Shown piece by piece: positions 1 to 8,713 of a DNA stretch of 59,179 nt. The notes beneath the pieces were generated by a model. It was given only the letters and a program-made list of their open reading frames with translations, was not told the origin of the DNA and ran no database searches. Source of the DNA: SG8-41 sp035574195 (GTDB lineage Bacteria > Pseudomonadota > Gammaproteobacteria > Burkholderiales > SG8-41); the NCBI GenBank assembly GCA_035574195.1, contig DATLZE010000067.1:1-59179 (forward strand). Direction: 5' to 3'. The number at the start of each line of letters is the position of its first letter. Position 1 is the first letter of the stretch. The translations under genes were made by a program, and so were the position numbers.

Positions 1-476
1 CGTCGGCGCGGCGCGGCGCGCACGGGGCGGCTGCGCCGCGGCCGGGCCGCAGCCGGTAAAAACGAGGCCGGGCGCGGGACCGCTCGGCCGCCTCACGATG
101 TCATTGCCTGTGAGCATGCTCCTCCTTTGCTTGAAGCGGGGCCAAGCCCCCTCAAAATGCAAAACCAACTCGCATCGAGCGTGCGCCGGCGACGGCCGGA
201 GCGCGACATGCGCGCTCGGTCGCGCAGCGCGGGCGCCCGCGCGCAGCGACAGTGACCGGACTGGCGAGCGCCGTGAAAATGCCCGACAGCGCTCGCACCC
301 TCACCCCTTCCTCCTCTGCCGAGCGCAGAGGGCAGACGGGCTGCGGAAAACGGCTCGTTGGCCATTTATCCGAGACTCGGCAGGCCCATTATAGGGCACG
401 GTGGCGCGCTCCAAGGAGAGGCGCGCCGCGCCCCGGGCTAGAATGAGCGGGGCGTTACAAGGGGGAGGATCACGAC
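1..476. other. Left-edge region without a supported gene
   Basis: I see no convincing protein here. One weak possibility is the start of a minus-strand gene running off the left edge: an ATG at 117 (reading leftwards) follows an AGGAGG sequence and stays open to base 1, but the 39 predicted residues are rich in Pro, Arg and Ala and resemble no family I know. A TAGAAT at 439-444 could be the -10 element of the receptor gene that starts at 477, giving a leader of about 25 bases, but no good -35 hexamer lies upstream of it. The stretch 118-430 holds nothing else I can name. Confidence 0.3.
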
Positions 477-1445
477 ATGAGATTCCGTTCGTTCGCAGGC
501 GGCGTGTTCGCGCTCGCGCTGGGCGCGGTCAGCAGCGCTCCCGCCCAGCAATACCCGGCCCGCCCCATCCGCATGATCATGCCGTGGAACCCGGGCGGCA
601 CGACCGACACCACGGCGCGCATCCTGGGACAGAAGATGACCGAGACCTGGGGCCAGCCGGTCGTCATCGACACACGCCCCGGGGCGGGGGGCACGATCGG
701 AACCGAGCTCGCGAAGCGCGCGCCCTCCGACGGCTATACCCTGCTGCACGCCAACCTCAGCCAATGGGGCACCGCGCCCTTCCTCTACAAGGTGAGCTAC
801 GACACGCTGCGCGATTTCGAGCCGATCAGCCTGGTGGCCACCGCGCCCCAGCTGCTGGTCGTGACGCCTGCACTGAACGTCAAATCCGTCCACGACCTCG
901 TCCAGCTCGCAAAGGCCAATTACGGTAAGCTCAACTTCGGATCGGGGGGCGCATCCACACTCGCGTATTTCGGCGGCGAGCTGTTCAACAAGCTGGCGGG
1001 AGTGAAGGTGGTGCACGTTCCGTACAAGGGCACGATCTTCGCGGTGACCGACGCGATGGGCGGGCGCCTGGAAATGGTTTTCTCGGACATGCCGATCGCA
1101 CTGCCGCACGCGCGTGCGGGCAAGCTCCGGGCCCTGGCGGTGACCGGAGCGCGCCGCACGCCGCTCGTGCCCGACATGCCGACCGTGGCCGAGAGCGGTC
1201 TGCCCGGCTACGTGCTCGAGAACGCCTGGGGCGTGCTCGCGCCCAAGGGCGTCCCCGCGCCGATCGTCGCGAAGCTCAACGCGGAAATCGTGCGCGTGCA
1301 CAACCTGCAGGAGGTCAAGGAGCGCTACGCGGCGCTGGGGCTGGAAGCCGTCAGCAGCACGCCCGCCAGGTTCGCCGAGATGATCCGTGCCGACGAGGAC
1401 AAGTTTTCGCGAATCATCCGCGAAACCGGCGCGCGCGTGGACTGA
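477..1445 (+). CDS. Bug/TctC-family tripartite tricarboxylate solute receptor
   Basis: A 322-residue periplasmic binding protein of the Bug (Bordetella uptake gene) family, which in known cases captures carboxylic acids for a TctAB-type transporter or for sensing. The N-terminus is a signal peptide ending in a PAQQYPAR-type cleavage region. It is followed by the family hallmarks: Pro-Trp-Asn-Pro-Gly-Gly at the first ligand loop, DGYTLL near residue 83, YDTLRDFEPIS, and VHVPYKG in the second lobe. A GGGGGAGG sequence just upstream supports the ATG at 477. Its closest relative in the window appears to be the receptor at 42905-43936: both share an ERYAA-LG/VGIE-VSSTP tail. No membrane subunit is adjacent. 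The ligand cannot be told from sequence. Confidence 0.93.
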   Translation: MRFRSFAGGVFALALGAVSSAPAQQYPARPIRMIMPWNPGGTTDTTARILGQKMTETWGQPVVIDTRPGAGGTIGTELAKRAPSDGYTLLHANLSQWGTAPFLYKVSYDTLRDFEPISLVATAPQLLVVTPALNVKSVHDLVQLAKANYGKLNFGSGGASTLAYFGGELFNKLAGVKVVHVPYKGTIFAVTDAMGGRLEMVFSDMPIALPHARAGKLRALAVTGARRTPLVPDMPTVAESGLPGYVLENAWGVLAPKGVPAPIVAKLNAEIVRVHNLQEVKERYAALGLEAVSSTPARFAEMIRADEDKFSRIIRETGARVD

Positions 1446-1474
1446 TTTTCCGCGCGTTGGGCGCGCCTGCGCCC

Positions 1475-2653
1475 TCAACCACGCAACCGCCGCACGGCTT
1501 TGAGCCGCTGGGTGGCGTCGCCTGCGAGGTGCGACCAGATGATCGCGTCGCGCACGAGCTTGTGCGCCAGCGCATCCAGCGTGCCGGCGGCGGCCAGGTG
1601 GATCTCGAGATTGAGGCGGGTCACACGCTGGATGACCGTCGTCGAGTAGTTCATAGCGAGCACCGGGTTCGCCGATTTCACCCGCTGGTCCATTTCCCAC
1701 GCCGTGCGCAGCACGAACGAGCGCAGCGATTCGGTGAGCGCGTGCATCTCGTTCAACTTGAGCTGCACGAGCTGGTGATCGGCCAGGGGCCGTCCGCCCC
1801 GGCGCTCGCGACGCGCGCGCCGCATGGCGTGCTCGCAGGCCGCATCGCACACGCCGAGCGCGTTGGCGGCGAGCTCGAAGTCGCCGAACTCCGCGGCCGT
1901 GCCGCTGCGCACCCTCATTCCGCCGTTCACCTCGCCCACCACGTTCGCCTGCGGGACCCGGGCGTTCTCGAACACGAGCTCGGCATTCTGGTAGAAACGC
2001 CAGCCGTTCTTGTTGAAGACCTTGCCCACGCGCACGCCCGGGGTTTCGATCGGCACGAGGAACGTCGTGGTGCCGTCGCGAATGGGCGCCGCCGGGTCGG
2101 TGCGCGCGTTCACGAAAAAAAGCCGCCCGACCGGCCCGTTGGCGATGAAGGTCTTTTCTCCGTTCAGAATCCACTCCTCGCCCCGGCGCTCGGCCCGCAG
2201 CCGGTAGCCCGCGCGCGGATCGTCCTGCGGCGGATAACGGTTGTCCGATCCGGCATTGGGCTCCGTGCTCGCCGATCCGATGAGATAAGTGTCGTCGGCG
2301 AGAAACGGCCTCAGGAAGCGCTCCTTCTGGTCGTGGGTGCAGAATTCGGCGATCTGATGGCTCCACTTCCAGTTCTGGCTGAAAGCCTTGGCGATCGCGC
2401 TGTCGCCGCTCGCGAGCTCCGCCATCACCAGCCCCTGGGTCACGAAGTCCGCGCCGGGGCCGCCCCATTCCTGCGGCACCGCGAGGGTACGGAAGCCCGA
2501 GCGCGAGCCCTTGCGGATGATCTCCCAGTCCCAGGGGCCGAAGCCGCCCTCGATCTGATCGCGCGCGAGCGCGAGCGGGCGAATCTCCTCCCGGGCGAAT
2601 TCCCGGGCTTTGAGCTGCCAGCCGCGCTGCGTTGCGTTGAGCGAGAAGTCCAT
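1475..2653 (-). CDS. Acyl-CoA dehydrogenase family protein (atypical C-terminus)
   Basis: A 392-residue flavoenzyme of the acyl-CoA dehydrogenase fold, expected to oxidise a CoA thioester (alpha,beta-desaturation) and pass electrons to ETF. The start at 2653 (MDFSLNATQRG) matches the normal beginning of the family's N-terminal helical domain; the open frame continues upstream but that part is low-complexity Arg/Pro sequence. The FAD-binding middle domain is visible around IGSASTEPNAGSDNR and ILNGEKTFIANG. The usual C-terminal YEGTSEIQ motif, which carries the catalytic glutamate in many members, is replaced by a WSHLAGDATQRLKAV segment, so this is a divergent subfamily whose catalytic base I cannot assign. 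It is convergent with the receptor gene at 477. Confidence 0.88.
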   Translation of the reverse strand: MDFSLNATQRGWQLKAREFAREEIRPLALARDQIEGGFGPWDWEIIRKGSRSGFRTLAVPQEWGGPGADFVTQGLVMAELASGDSAIAKAFSQNWKWSHQIAEFCTHDQKERFLRPFLADDTYLIGSASTEPNAGSDNRYPPQDDPRAGYRLRAERRGEEWILNGEKTFIANGPVGRLFFVNARTDPAAPIRDGTTTFLVPIETPGVRVGKVFNKNGWRFYQNAELVFENARVPQANVVGEVNGGMRVRSGTAAEFGDFELAANALGVCDAACEHAMRRARRERRGGRPLADHQLVQLKLNEMHALTESLRSFVLRTAWEMDQRVKSANPVLAMNYSTTVIQRVTRLNLEIHLAAAGTLDALAHKLVRDAIIWSHLAGDATQRLKAVRRLRG

Positions 2654-2771
2654 GATGCGGGCGCAGGGCGCGACGATCGCCGCGCGCAGTCTAGCGCCGG
2701 GCGGCGGCGCGTGCAAAAGAGCGGGCACGAATACCGCTCGTATCACTGCATGGACCGCGCCGCCGTACGGT

Positions 2772-2800
2772 TGCCCGGCGCCGCGCCGCGCGGTATATCT
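2772..2800 (+). promoter_or_regulatory. Probable sigma70 promoter for the receptor gene at 2833
   Basis: TTGCCC at 2772-2777 and TATATC at 2795-2800 are separated by exactly 17 bases. Transcription would start near 2807, giving a leader of about 26 bases that contains the GGAGAG ribosome-binding site. Assignment rests on hexamer match and spacing only. Confidence 0.5.
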
Positions 2801-2832
2801 TGGAGCGAGCCGAAAATATCGCGGAGAGAACC

Positions 2833-3801
2833 ATGCGGCACGGGTTGTTGGGCTTGGCGGCCGTTGCGCTCGCCGCCTCGTGGCCCGGGTGGGCGGCGGC
2901 GCAGAGGTATCCGGAGAAGCCGATCCGGCTCGTCGTCGCGTTTCCGACCGGAGTGCCCCACATTCTCGGCACGCTGCTCGCCGAGAAGCTGCGCGAGCCC
3001 TTCGGCCAGCCGGTAGTGCCGGATTTCCGAGGCGGGGCGGGCGGCAATCTCGCCGCCGAGCTCGTCGCCAAAAGCGCACCCGACGGCCATACGCTGCTGC
3101 TCACCAGCGGCTCGATCGCGATCAGCCCCAGCCTCTTTCCCAAGCTCGGCTACGATCCGCTGCGCGATTTCTCCCCGGTGACTCTGCTCGCCACCGTACC
3201 GAATGTCTTGGTCGTGCACCCCTCCGTTCCGGCGCGCTCCCTCGCCGAGCTCGTGAAGCTCGCCCGCGCGCATCCCGGCAAGCTCACGTACGGATCGGGA
3301 GGCGTGGGCTCGGGCAGCCAGCTCGGCAGCGAGCTCTTCAGGACCCTGAACCGGCTCGAGATGGTCCACGTGCCCTACAAGGGCGCGGCGCTCGCGCTCA
3401 CGGCGATGCTCTCCGGCGAGGTGGACATGGTGACCTCGACGGTGCCGGCGACGATACCGCTGGTGAAAAGCGGCCGTATCCGGGCGCTCGCGGTCATGGC
3501 AGAGTCGCGGGCCGCCGCCCTGCCGCATGTGCCGACCTCGGCCGAAGCGGGCATGCCCCAGCTTCTCGTGCTCACCTGGTACGGGCTGTTCGCGCCCGCG
3601 GGCGTGAGACCCGAGATCATCGAGCGACTGAACGCGGAATTCGCGACGGCGCTCAACGCGCCCGAGGTGCGCGCGAAGCTCGCGCAGCTTGAAGTGAACG
3701 TTGCGACCGGAACGCCCGCGCAGGCCGCACGATTCGTGCGCGCCGAGATCGAGCGCTGGGGGCGCGTGATCCGGGAAGCCGGGATCAAGCCCGCGCAGTG
3801 A
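2833..3801 (+). CDS. Bug/TctC-family solute receptor
   Basis: A 322-residue periplasmic receptor of the Bug family. The ATG at 2833 is preferred over an in-frame ATG at 2800 because GGAGAG lies just before it and because it places a clean signal peptide at the N-terminus (MRHGLLGLAAVALAASW, ending at AAAQRYPEKPIR). Family features are VVAFPTGVPH in the first ligand loop, YDPLRDFSPVTLL, LTYGSGGVGSGSQLG and MVHVPYKGAA. The loop normally reading P-P-G-G is PTGV here, a change at the ligand-contact site that may alter specificity. It is followed after 47 bases by an esterase-like gene on the same strand, so the two may share a transcript. Confidence 0.93.
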   Translation: MRHGLLGLAAVALAASWPGWAAAQRYPEKPIRLVVAFPTGVPHILGTLLAEKLREPFGQPVVPDFRGGAGGNLAAELVAKSAPDGHTLLLTSGSIAISPSLFPKLGYDPLRDFSPVTLLATVPNVLVVHPSVPARSLAELVKLARAHPGKLTYGSGGVGSGSQLGSELFRTLNRLEMVHVPYKGAALALTAMLSGEVDMVTSTVPATIPLVKSGRIRALAVMAESRAAALPHVPTSAEAGMPQLLVLTWYGLFAPAGVRPEIIERLNAEFATALNAPEVRAKLAQLEVNVATGTPAQAARFVRAEIERWGRVIREAGIKPAQ

Positions 3802-3848
3802 CCGCGACCCCTGGCGCCTCCTCCGATCTCGCCGCCTCGGGGTGACCG

Positions 3849-4952
3849 ATGGCTCTCAAGCGCCCGAAAGGCCCCTCCGGCACGCTGGTCGTGCTGGAGC
3901 ACGATTCGAAAATACTCCGCGACAATCCCCTCGGCGATCCCCACGTGCGCAAGCTCGCGGTGTGGCTGCCGCCGCAATACGACGGCTCGGGACACCGCCG
4001 CTTCCCGGTGCTCTACGATCTCGTCGGCTTCACCGGCTCGGGACTCGCGCACCTGAACTGGAAGCCCTTCGGCGACAACGTGCCGGAGCGGGCGGCGCGG
4101 CTCGTGCACGAAGGAAGGATGGGGCCGGTGATCATCGTCTTTCCGGACTGCTTCACCGCGCTCGGCGGCAACCAGTACGTGAATTCGCCCGCGATCGGAG
4201 ATTACGCGGACTATCTGACGCGCGAGATCATTCCTTTCGTGGACCGCGAGTTCCGCACGCTCGGCTCGCGCGAGCACCGCGGCTGCTTCGGGAAGTCCTC
4301 CGGCGGCTACGGGGCGATGATTCACGGCATGAAGTACGCGAGGCACTGGGGCGCGGTCGCGAACCATTCCGGCGACGCCTATTTCGATTTCGTCTACTGG
4401 TGCGACTGGCCGGCGACGCTCGACGAGCTCGCCAAACACCGCCGCCCGCGGCTCGCGGCCGGCCCCTACGATGCGCGCCGCGAAGCGGCGCGCAAGGGAC
4501 TCGACCGCGGGCTCGACGACGGGCGCATCCGGCGCTTTCTCGAGCACGTGTGGAAAAAAGAGAAACTCTCGACGGCGGAGGGCCATTGCCTCATGAACCT
4601 CTGCATGGCCGCGACCTACGACCCCGATCCCCGCGCACCGCTCGGATTCCGCGTGCCGTTCCACCTCGAGACGGGGGAGCCGATCGCGGGGCGCTGGCGC
4701 AGGTGGCGCGCGCACGATCCCGTCAACCTCGTCGCGCGCTACCGCGCCAATCTCGCGCGGCTCGCGGGCATCTATCTCGACTGCGGCTGGCGCGACCAGT
4801 ACCGCATCCACTACGGCATGCGCCTGCTCTCGCGGCGGCTCGCCGAGGCGGGCATCCGGCACATCTACGAGGAGTTCGACGACAACCACTCCGACATCGA
4901 CTACCGGATGGACGTGAGCCTGCCCTTTCTCTACCGGGCGCTCAAGCCGTGA
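3849..4952 (+). CDS. Alpha/beta hydrolase, esterase-D/enterochelin-esterase-like
   Basis: A 367-residue cytoplasmic hydrolase of the putative-esterase group (Esterase D / Fes type). The nucleophile elbow is CFGKSSGGYGAM at about residues 142-153, with serine inside G-K-S-S-G-G. A preceding strand reads GPVIIVFPDCF and an acidic residue and histidine are available in the C-terminal EFDDNHSDIDYR segment, consistent with a Ser-Asp-His triad. There is no signal peptide. The substrate is unknown; esters of small acids would fit the surrounding carboxylate-handling genes. It lies downstream of a Bug receptor on the same strand and ends facing the convergent receptor at 4987-5973. Confidence 0.85.
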   Translation: MALKRPKGPSGTLVVLEHDSKILRDNPLGDPHVRKLAVWLPPQYDGSGHRRFPVLYDLVGFTGSGLAHLNWKPFGDNVPERAARLVHEGRMGPVIIVFPDCFTALGGNQYVNSPAIGDYADYLTREIIPFVDREFRTLGSREHRGCFGKSSGGYGAMIHGMKYARHWGAVANHSGDAYFDFVYWCDWPATLDELAKHRRPRLAAGPYDARREAARKGLDRGLDDGRIRRFLEHVWKKEKLSTAEGHCLMNLCMAATYDPDPRAPLGFRVPFHLETGEPIAGRWRRWRAHDPVNLVARYRANLARLAGIYLDCGWRDQYRIHYGMRLLSRRLAEAGIRHIYEEFDDNHSDIDYRMDVSLPFLYRALKP

Positions 4953-4977
4953 CGCGATGACGCAGGCGCGGTGACGG
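4949..4977 (+). repeat. Degenerate GTGACG-type repeat unit in a gene junction
   Basis: The reverse complement holds two overlapping copies of the degenerate unit CGTCAYYGCRYCRC that also occurs near 14513, 23979 and 25230. Here it covers the end of the esterase gene and the junction with the convergent receptor gene. Function unknown. Confidence 0.4.
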
Positions 4978-4986
4978 CCGCATCGT

Positions 4987-5973
4987 TCATTCCACTTTGA
5001 CGCCGGCCGCCCGCCATACTTTGCGGCGCGTGGCGATCTCCTCGTGGATGAGCCGGTCGAAGGCCTCAGGCGTGCTCACCTTCGCCGCCGCGCCCTGGGT
5101 GGCGATGCGCTCCCTCACTTCGGCAAGCTCCAGGACGCCGTGCACTTCCCGGGCGAGCCACCCGATGATGGCGCGGGGGGTCTTCCCCGGCGCGAGCAGC
5201 CCGTACCAGCCCTGGTACTCGTAGCCGGGCACGCCCGCTTCGGCGATCGTCGGGACCTCGGGCAGGGAAGGTGCGCGCTCGCGGGTGGTGACACCGAGCG
5301 CCTGCACCCGCCCGCCCTTGATCAGGGGCATTGCGGCGAGGATCGGCGACATGAAGAACTGCACGCGTCCCGAGATCGTGTCGGTGAGCGCCTCCGGCGA
5401 GCCGCGGTACGGCACGTGCACCGCTTCGATCCCGGCGACGAGCTTGAAGAGCTCGGTGGCATAGTGAGGCCCGCTGCCGAGCCCGGTCGTGGCGAAGTTG
5501 ACCTGCCCTGGTTTGTGCTTCGCCAGCGCCACGAGCTCGGCGACCGACTTCACTCCGAGCGCGGGCGAAACCACCAGCACCAGCGGCGTGGTCGCGGTCT
5601 GGGTGATGCCCGCGAAGTCCTTGACCGGATCGTAGGGCAGCTTCGAATAGAGCGCTGCGCTTCCCGCGAACGCCGAGCCGATCGCCATCAACGTGTGGCC
5701 GTCGGGCGTGGCCTCGGCGACGATGCGCCCGGCGACGATGCCGCCTGCGCTCGGGCGGTTCTCGACCACGACCGGCTGGCCCCAGCGCTCCGCGAGCCGC
5801 GCCGTGATGACGCGCGCCATGATGTCGGTCGCGCTGCCCGCAGTGAAGGGCACGACGAAGCGCACCGGCCGCGCCGGATAGGCGGGCTGCCCGGAGGCGG
5901 CGTGTGCGCTGGATGCGGCGAGGCTCGCCGCGATGGCGAGCGCGAGCAGTGTTCGCGGCAGTGCAGATCTCAC
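4987..5973 (-). CDS. Bug/TctC-family solute receptor
   Basis: A 328-residue Bug receptor. I place the start at a GTG (5973) because GGGGAGGAGA lies five bases upstream and the following residues form a normal signal peptide (VRSALPRTLLALAIAASLA, cleavage near SAHAASGQPAYPAR). Longer in-frame starts add a non-hydrophobic Arg/Pro stretch. Hallmarks are RFVVPFTAGSATDIMAR, YDPVKDFAGITQT, VNFATTGLGSGPHYA and VHVPYRGS. The first loop reads P-F-T-A-G-S rather than P-F-P-P-G-G, so the ligand contacts may differ from the textbook type. It is divergent from another receptor at 6134 with 160 bases between them. Confidence 0.92.
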   Translation of the reverse strand: MRSALPRTLLALAIAASLAASSAHAASGQPAYPARPVRFVVPFTAGSATDIMARVITARLAERWGQPVVVENRPSAGGIVAGRIVAEATPDGHTLMAIGSAFAGSAALYSKLPYDPVKDFAGITQTATTPLVLVVSPALGVKSVAELVALAKHKPGQVNFATTGLGSGPHYATELFKLVAGIEAVHVPYRGSPEALTDTISGRVQFFMSPILAAMPLIKGGRVQALGVTTRERAPSLPEVPTIAEAGVPGYEYQGWYGLLAPGKTPRAIIGWLAREVHGVLELAEVRERIATQGAAAKVSTPEAFDRLIHEEIATRRKVWRAAGVKVE

Positions 5974-6069
5974 GGGTCTCTCCTCCCCGAGCGCGCGCAA
6001 TCGAGCCGCACCAGTATCGCGCCAAACCCGCCCCAGCGCCAGCGGCGGCGCCGGGGCGGGCATCGTCGG

Positions 6070-6098
6070 TTGCCAGCGGCCGGCGCATTTGGCATTCT
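6070..6098 (+). promoter_or_regulatory. Probable promoter, with a small dyad, for the receptor gene at 6134
   Basis: TTGCCA at 6070-6075 and CATTCT at 6093-6098 are 17 bases apart. The -10 region overlaps a short dyad, TGGCA-TTCTG-TGCCA, at about 6090-6104, which could be an operator half-site arrangement. The leader would be about 30 bases. The -10 match is weak (3 of 6). Confidence 0.42.
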
Positions 6099-6133
6099 GT
6101 GCCATCCCGCCGTGCAACCCGAGGAGGAACGAG

Positions 6134-7117
6134 ATGCGGATCGAGAAACGGCTGACCGTATTCGCCGCCGCGCTGGCATGGGCCGCGCCGGGGGCGGCAC
6201 CGTCCCAGGCGGCCCCGCCCTATCCCGACAAGCCGATCCGGCTCATCATCGGCAGCGCCCCGGGCTCGGGGCCCGACATCATCTCGCGGCTCGTGGCCGA
6301 CCGCCTCTACAGCGCATGGGGCCAGCGCGTCGTCGTGGATTCGCGCCCCGGCGTCGCGGGCATCCTGAGCGCCGAGCTCGCGCTGCGCGCGAACCCCGAC
6401 GGCTACACCTGGATGATGCTCACTTCCCAGCTCTTCGTCGCGACCTCGGTCTACACCAACCTCAAGTTCAACCTGGACAAGGACTTCGTCTCGATCGCGC
6501 TGATCGGCACGGTGCCCTTCGTGCAGATGGTCAACCCCCAGGTGCCCGCGAAATCCATTCGCGAGCTGATCGATCTGGCGAAGAAGTCGCCCGGCAAGCT
6601 GCGCTACGGCTCGGCCGGCACCGGCGCCTCCGAGCACCTCTCGGGAGTGCTCTTCACGCGACTCACCGGCACCGAGATGCTGCACGTGCCCTACAAGGGC
6701 ATCGCCCAGGCGATCGCCGACACGCTGGCCGGAGAAGTGCAGCTCACCTACGCGGTCGCGCCGGCCGCCCGGCCGCACATCGACTCGGGACGGCTGCGCG
6801 CGCTCGGCGTCACCACCCCGAAGCGCTCCGCGGCGCTGCCCGACGTGCCCTCGATCGCGGAGGTGGTGCCGGGCTACGCGATGTTCGGGTGGTACAGCAT
6901 CGTTGCGCCCGCCGGCACGCCGGAGCCAGTGCTCGCCAAGGTGAGCGCCGAAGTGGTGAAGATCGTGCGGGAGCCCGAGTTCGGCGAGAAGCTGAAGGGG
7001 CTCGGCATCGACATCGTGGGCGGTGGGCGCAAGGAGCTCGACGCGTTCCGGCGCGAGGAGCGCAAGCGCATCACCGAGCTCGTCAAGGCCGCCGGCGTGA
7101 GCACGGAGCTCAAGTAG
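6134..7117 (+). CDS. Bug/TctC-family solute receptor
   Basis: A 327-residue Bug receptor. ATG 6134 follows GAGGAGGAACGAG and starts a signal peptide (MRIEKRLTVFAAALAWAAPG) cleaved before APPYPDKPIRLI. The first ligand loop is unusual, IGSAPGSGPDIISR, replacing P-P-G-G-x-x-D. The remaining landmarks are normal: NPDGYTWMM, LRYGSAGTGASEHLS and MLHVPYKGIA. Upstream frames extend the protein but lack hydrophobic character. It is divergent from the receptor ending at 5973 and converges on the ModA-like genes at 7149-8689. No transport membrane component is nearby, so it either pairs with a distant TctAB or serves in sensing. Confidence 0.93.
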   Translation: MRIEKRLTVFAAALAWAAPGAAPSQAAPPYPDKPIRLIIGSAPGSGPDIISRLVADRLYSAWGQRVVVDSRPGVAGILSAELALRANPDGYTWMMLTSQLFVATSVYTNLKFNLDKDFVSIALIGTVPFVQMVNPQVPAKSIRELIDLAKKSPGKLRYGSAGTGASEHLSGVLFTRLTGTEMLHVPYKGIAQAIADTLAGEVQLTYAVAPAARPHIDSGRLRALGVTTPKRSAALPDVPSIAEVVPGYAMFGWYSIVAPAGTPEPVLAKVSAEVVKIVREPEFGEKLKGLGIDIVGGGRKELDAFRREERKRITELVKAAGVSTELK

Positions 7118-7148
7118 CGCGGCGCCGCAAGCTGCGGCCGGGGCGAGG

Positions 7149-7865
7149 TCAATGGATGCCGGTCGCGGCGAAGATCGCCTTTGCCGCCTCGGAGGTGAGC
7201 GCGCGCGCAAGCGCCCGCGCGGTCTGCGGTTGCCGGCTCCCCGCCGCGGCGGCCGCATCGTAGGTCGTCACGTTCTGGATCTCGTCGGGCAGCGGCGCCG
7301 CGAGCTTCACCCGGCAGCCGCGGTTGACGAGCACCATGATCTCGGAGATCTGGGCGAGCCCGACCGCGCCCGGCGGCTGCGCCGCGACGCGCTCCATGAT
7401 CGCCGCGCCACTGTCCACGACCACGGTCCTCGCGGCAAGCTCGCGCGCGAGCCCGAGCCGCTCGAGCAGCCGCGCGGCGTAGAGCCCGCTGGAGGCCCTG
7501 TTGTGGATCACCTCGCTCGCGTAACGCACGAGCTTCACGAACGCGGCGGTGTCGGCGAGCTCGGGAGCGGGCGCATCCGCGTGCACCACCACGCCCATGC
7601 GCGAGCGGCCGAGTCGCGACCGGCTCTCGGGCAGGATCTTGCCCTCGCGCGCGAGCTCGTCCATCATCGCCGCGGGCAGCACGATCACGTCCGCGACCTC
7701 GCCCGCGGCGATCCGGCGGCGCAATTCGGGCGCGGGCTCGAACAAGACTCGAACGCGCGCGCCGTGCGTGCGCTCGAACTCGGCCGCCAGCCGGGCGACC
7801 CCGCTCTTCACCGCCCCTGCGGAAAACACCGTCAATTCGTCGTCAGGCATGTTCTCGCGCTGCAT
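7149..7865 (-). CDS. ModA-like substrate-binding domain protein without signal peptide
   Basis: A protein of about 238 residues with the fold of molybdate-type substrate-binding proteins (LTVFSAGAVKSG, then ADVIVLP, then VIHNRASSGLYAARLLERLG). It is a paralog of the next gene upstream, 7943-8689, which has a signal peptide. This copy has none from any available start (7946 TTG, 7901, 7865 or 7850 ATG): residues before the first domain strand are polar. I chose ATG 7865 because AGGA lies seven bases upstream. If the TTG at 7946 were used the two genes would overlap as TTGA and be translationally coupled. Without export the protein would act in the cytoplasm, perhaps as a ligand sensor. The start is uncertain, the family is not. 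Confidence 0.8.
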   Translation of the reverse strand: MQRENMPDDELTVFSAGAVKSGVARLAAEFERTHGARVRVLFEPAPELRRRIAAGEVADVIVLPAAMMDELAREGKILPESRSRLGRSRMGVVVHADAPAPELADTAAFVKLVRYASEVIHNRASSGLYAARLLERLGLARELAARTVVVDSGAAIMERVAAQPPGAVGLAQISEIMVLVNRGCRVKLAAPLPDEIQNVTTYDAAAAAGSRQPQTARALARALTSEAAKAIFAATGIH

Positions 7866-7942
7866 TCCTCGATCCTGCACCGCGCGGCTCGGAGCATGCA
7901 TCGTGTTTTCTGAACGGGCTCGATTCCCGCCAGGAAACGACG

Positions 7943-8689
7943 TCAATCAATCCCAGCGGCGACGAACAGGGGCTTGCCCGACGGCCCGCCGAGAAACCTC
8001 ACGAAATCCTGCGCGAGTTCCCGGTTCGCGCCTCCCGCCATCGGCACGGCGATGTAGGAAGTGTAGTTCTGTACCTCGAGCGGCAGCGGACCGGCGAGCC
8101 TCAGGCCCTTTTCCCGGTAGAGCAGGATTTCGGTGATCGGACCGAAGCCGATCTCGCGGCCCTTGCCCCTGTAGAGCAAGTGCTCCATCACTTCCGCCCC
8201 CGTCGCATAGCGCACCGCCTTCGCCTCGATCTCGCCGTAGATCCCCAGCTTCTTGAGCAGCGCCTCGAAATAGAGCCCGGAGGAGGCGCGGTTGAAGACG
8301 ACGGATTCGGCCTCCAGCACCGATTTCCTGAGCGCCTCCACGCTCGAGAGATCGGGCAGCGGCGCGCCCGGGCGCACTGCGGCGCCCACGCCGACGCGCC
8401 CCACGTTCACGCGCTCGCCGCCCACCTTCCCGGCGGCGGCGAATTCCTCGACCGCCTTGGGCGGCGCAATCACGACGTCGAACAGCTCGCCGGCCGCGAC
8501 GCGGGCGCGCATCTGCGGCGCGGTGTTGAAGGTGATTTTGACCGTGTGGCCGGTTTGTTTCTCGAACGCCGCCGCCGCGGCTTTGAGCCCCGGCTCGATC
8601 GCGCCTCCGGACAGCACCGTGATCTCTGCGGCCGGCGCCGCGTGCGCGACGAGCGCGCCCGCCAGCGCGACCTTCATCCACCCTCTCAT
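7943..8689 (-). CDS. ModA-like extracytoplasmic substrate-binding protein
   Basis: A 248-residue periplasmic binding protein. The signal peptide (MRGWMKVALAGALVAHAAPA) is followed by EITVLSGGAIEPGLKAAA, the typical first strand and ligand loop of ModA-like family PF13531. Later landmarks are LFDVVIAPPKAV, VVFNRASSGLYFEALLKKLG and IGFGPITEILLY. Many such proteins in Betaproteobacteria are orphans not linked to molybdate, and no ModB/ModC gene is in the window. Upstream (on the minus strand) lies the Bug receptor 8714-9688, only 24 bases away, and downstream the signal-less paralog, so the three may be co-transcribed. The ligand is unknown. Confidence 0.88.
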   Translation of the reverse strand: MRGWMKVALAGALVAHAAPAAEITVLSGGAIEPGLKAAAAAFEKQTGHTVKITFNTAPQMRARVAAGELFDVVIAPPKAVEEFAAAGKVGGERVNVGRVGVGAAVRPGAPLPDLSSVEALRKSVLEAESVVFNRASSGLYFEALLKKLGIYGEIEAKAVRYATGAEVMEHLLYRGKGREIGFGPITEILLYREKGLRLAGPLPLEVQNYTSYIAVPMAGGANRELAQDFVRFLGGPSGKPLFVAAGID

Positions 8690-8713
8690 GCGACCCTCCT
8701 TCGGTGCGGGAAC

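Noticed and set aside
1..117. Start of a minus-strand gene running off the left edge
   Set aside because: Only a ribosome-binding-like sequence and 39 open codons support it, and the residues look like composition noise; kept as a remark only.
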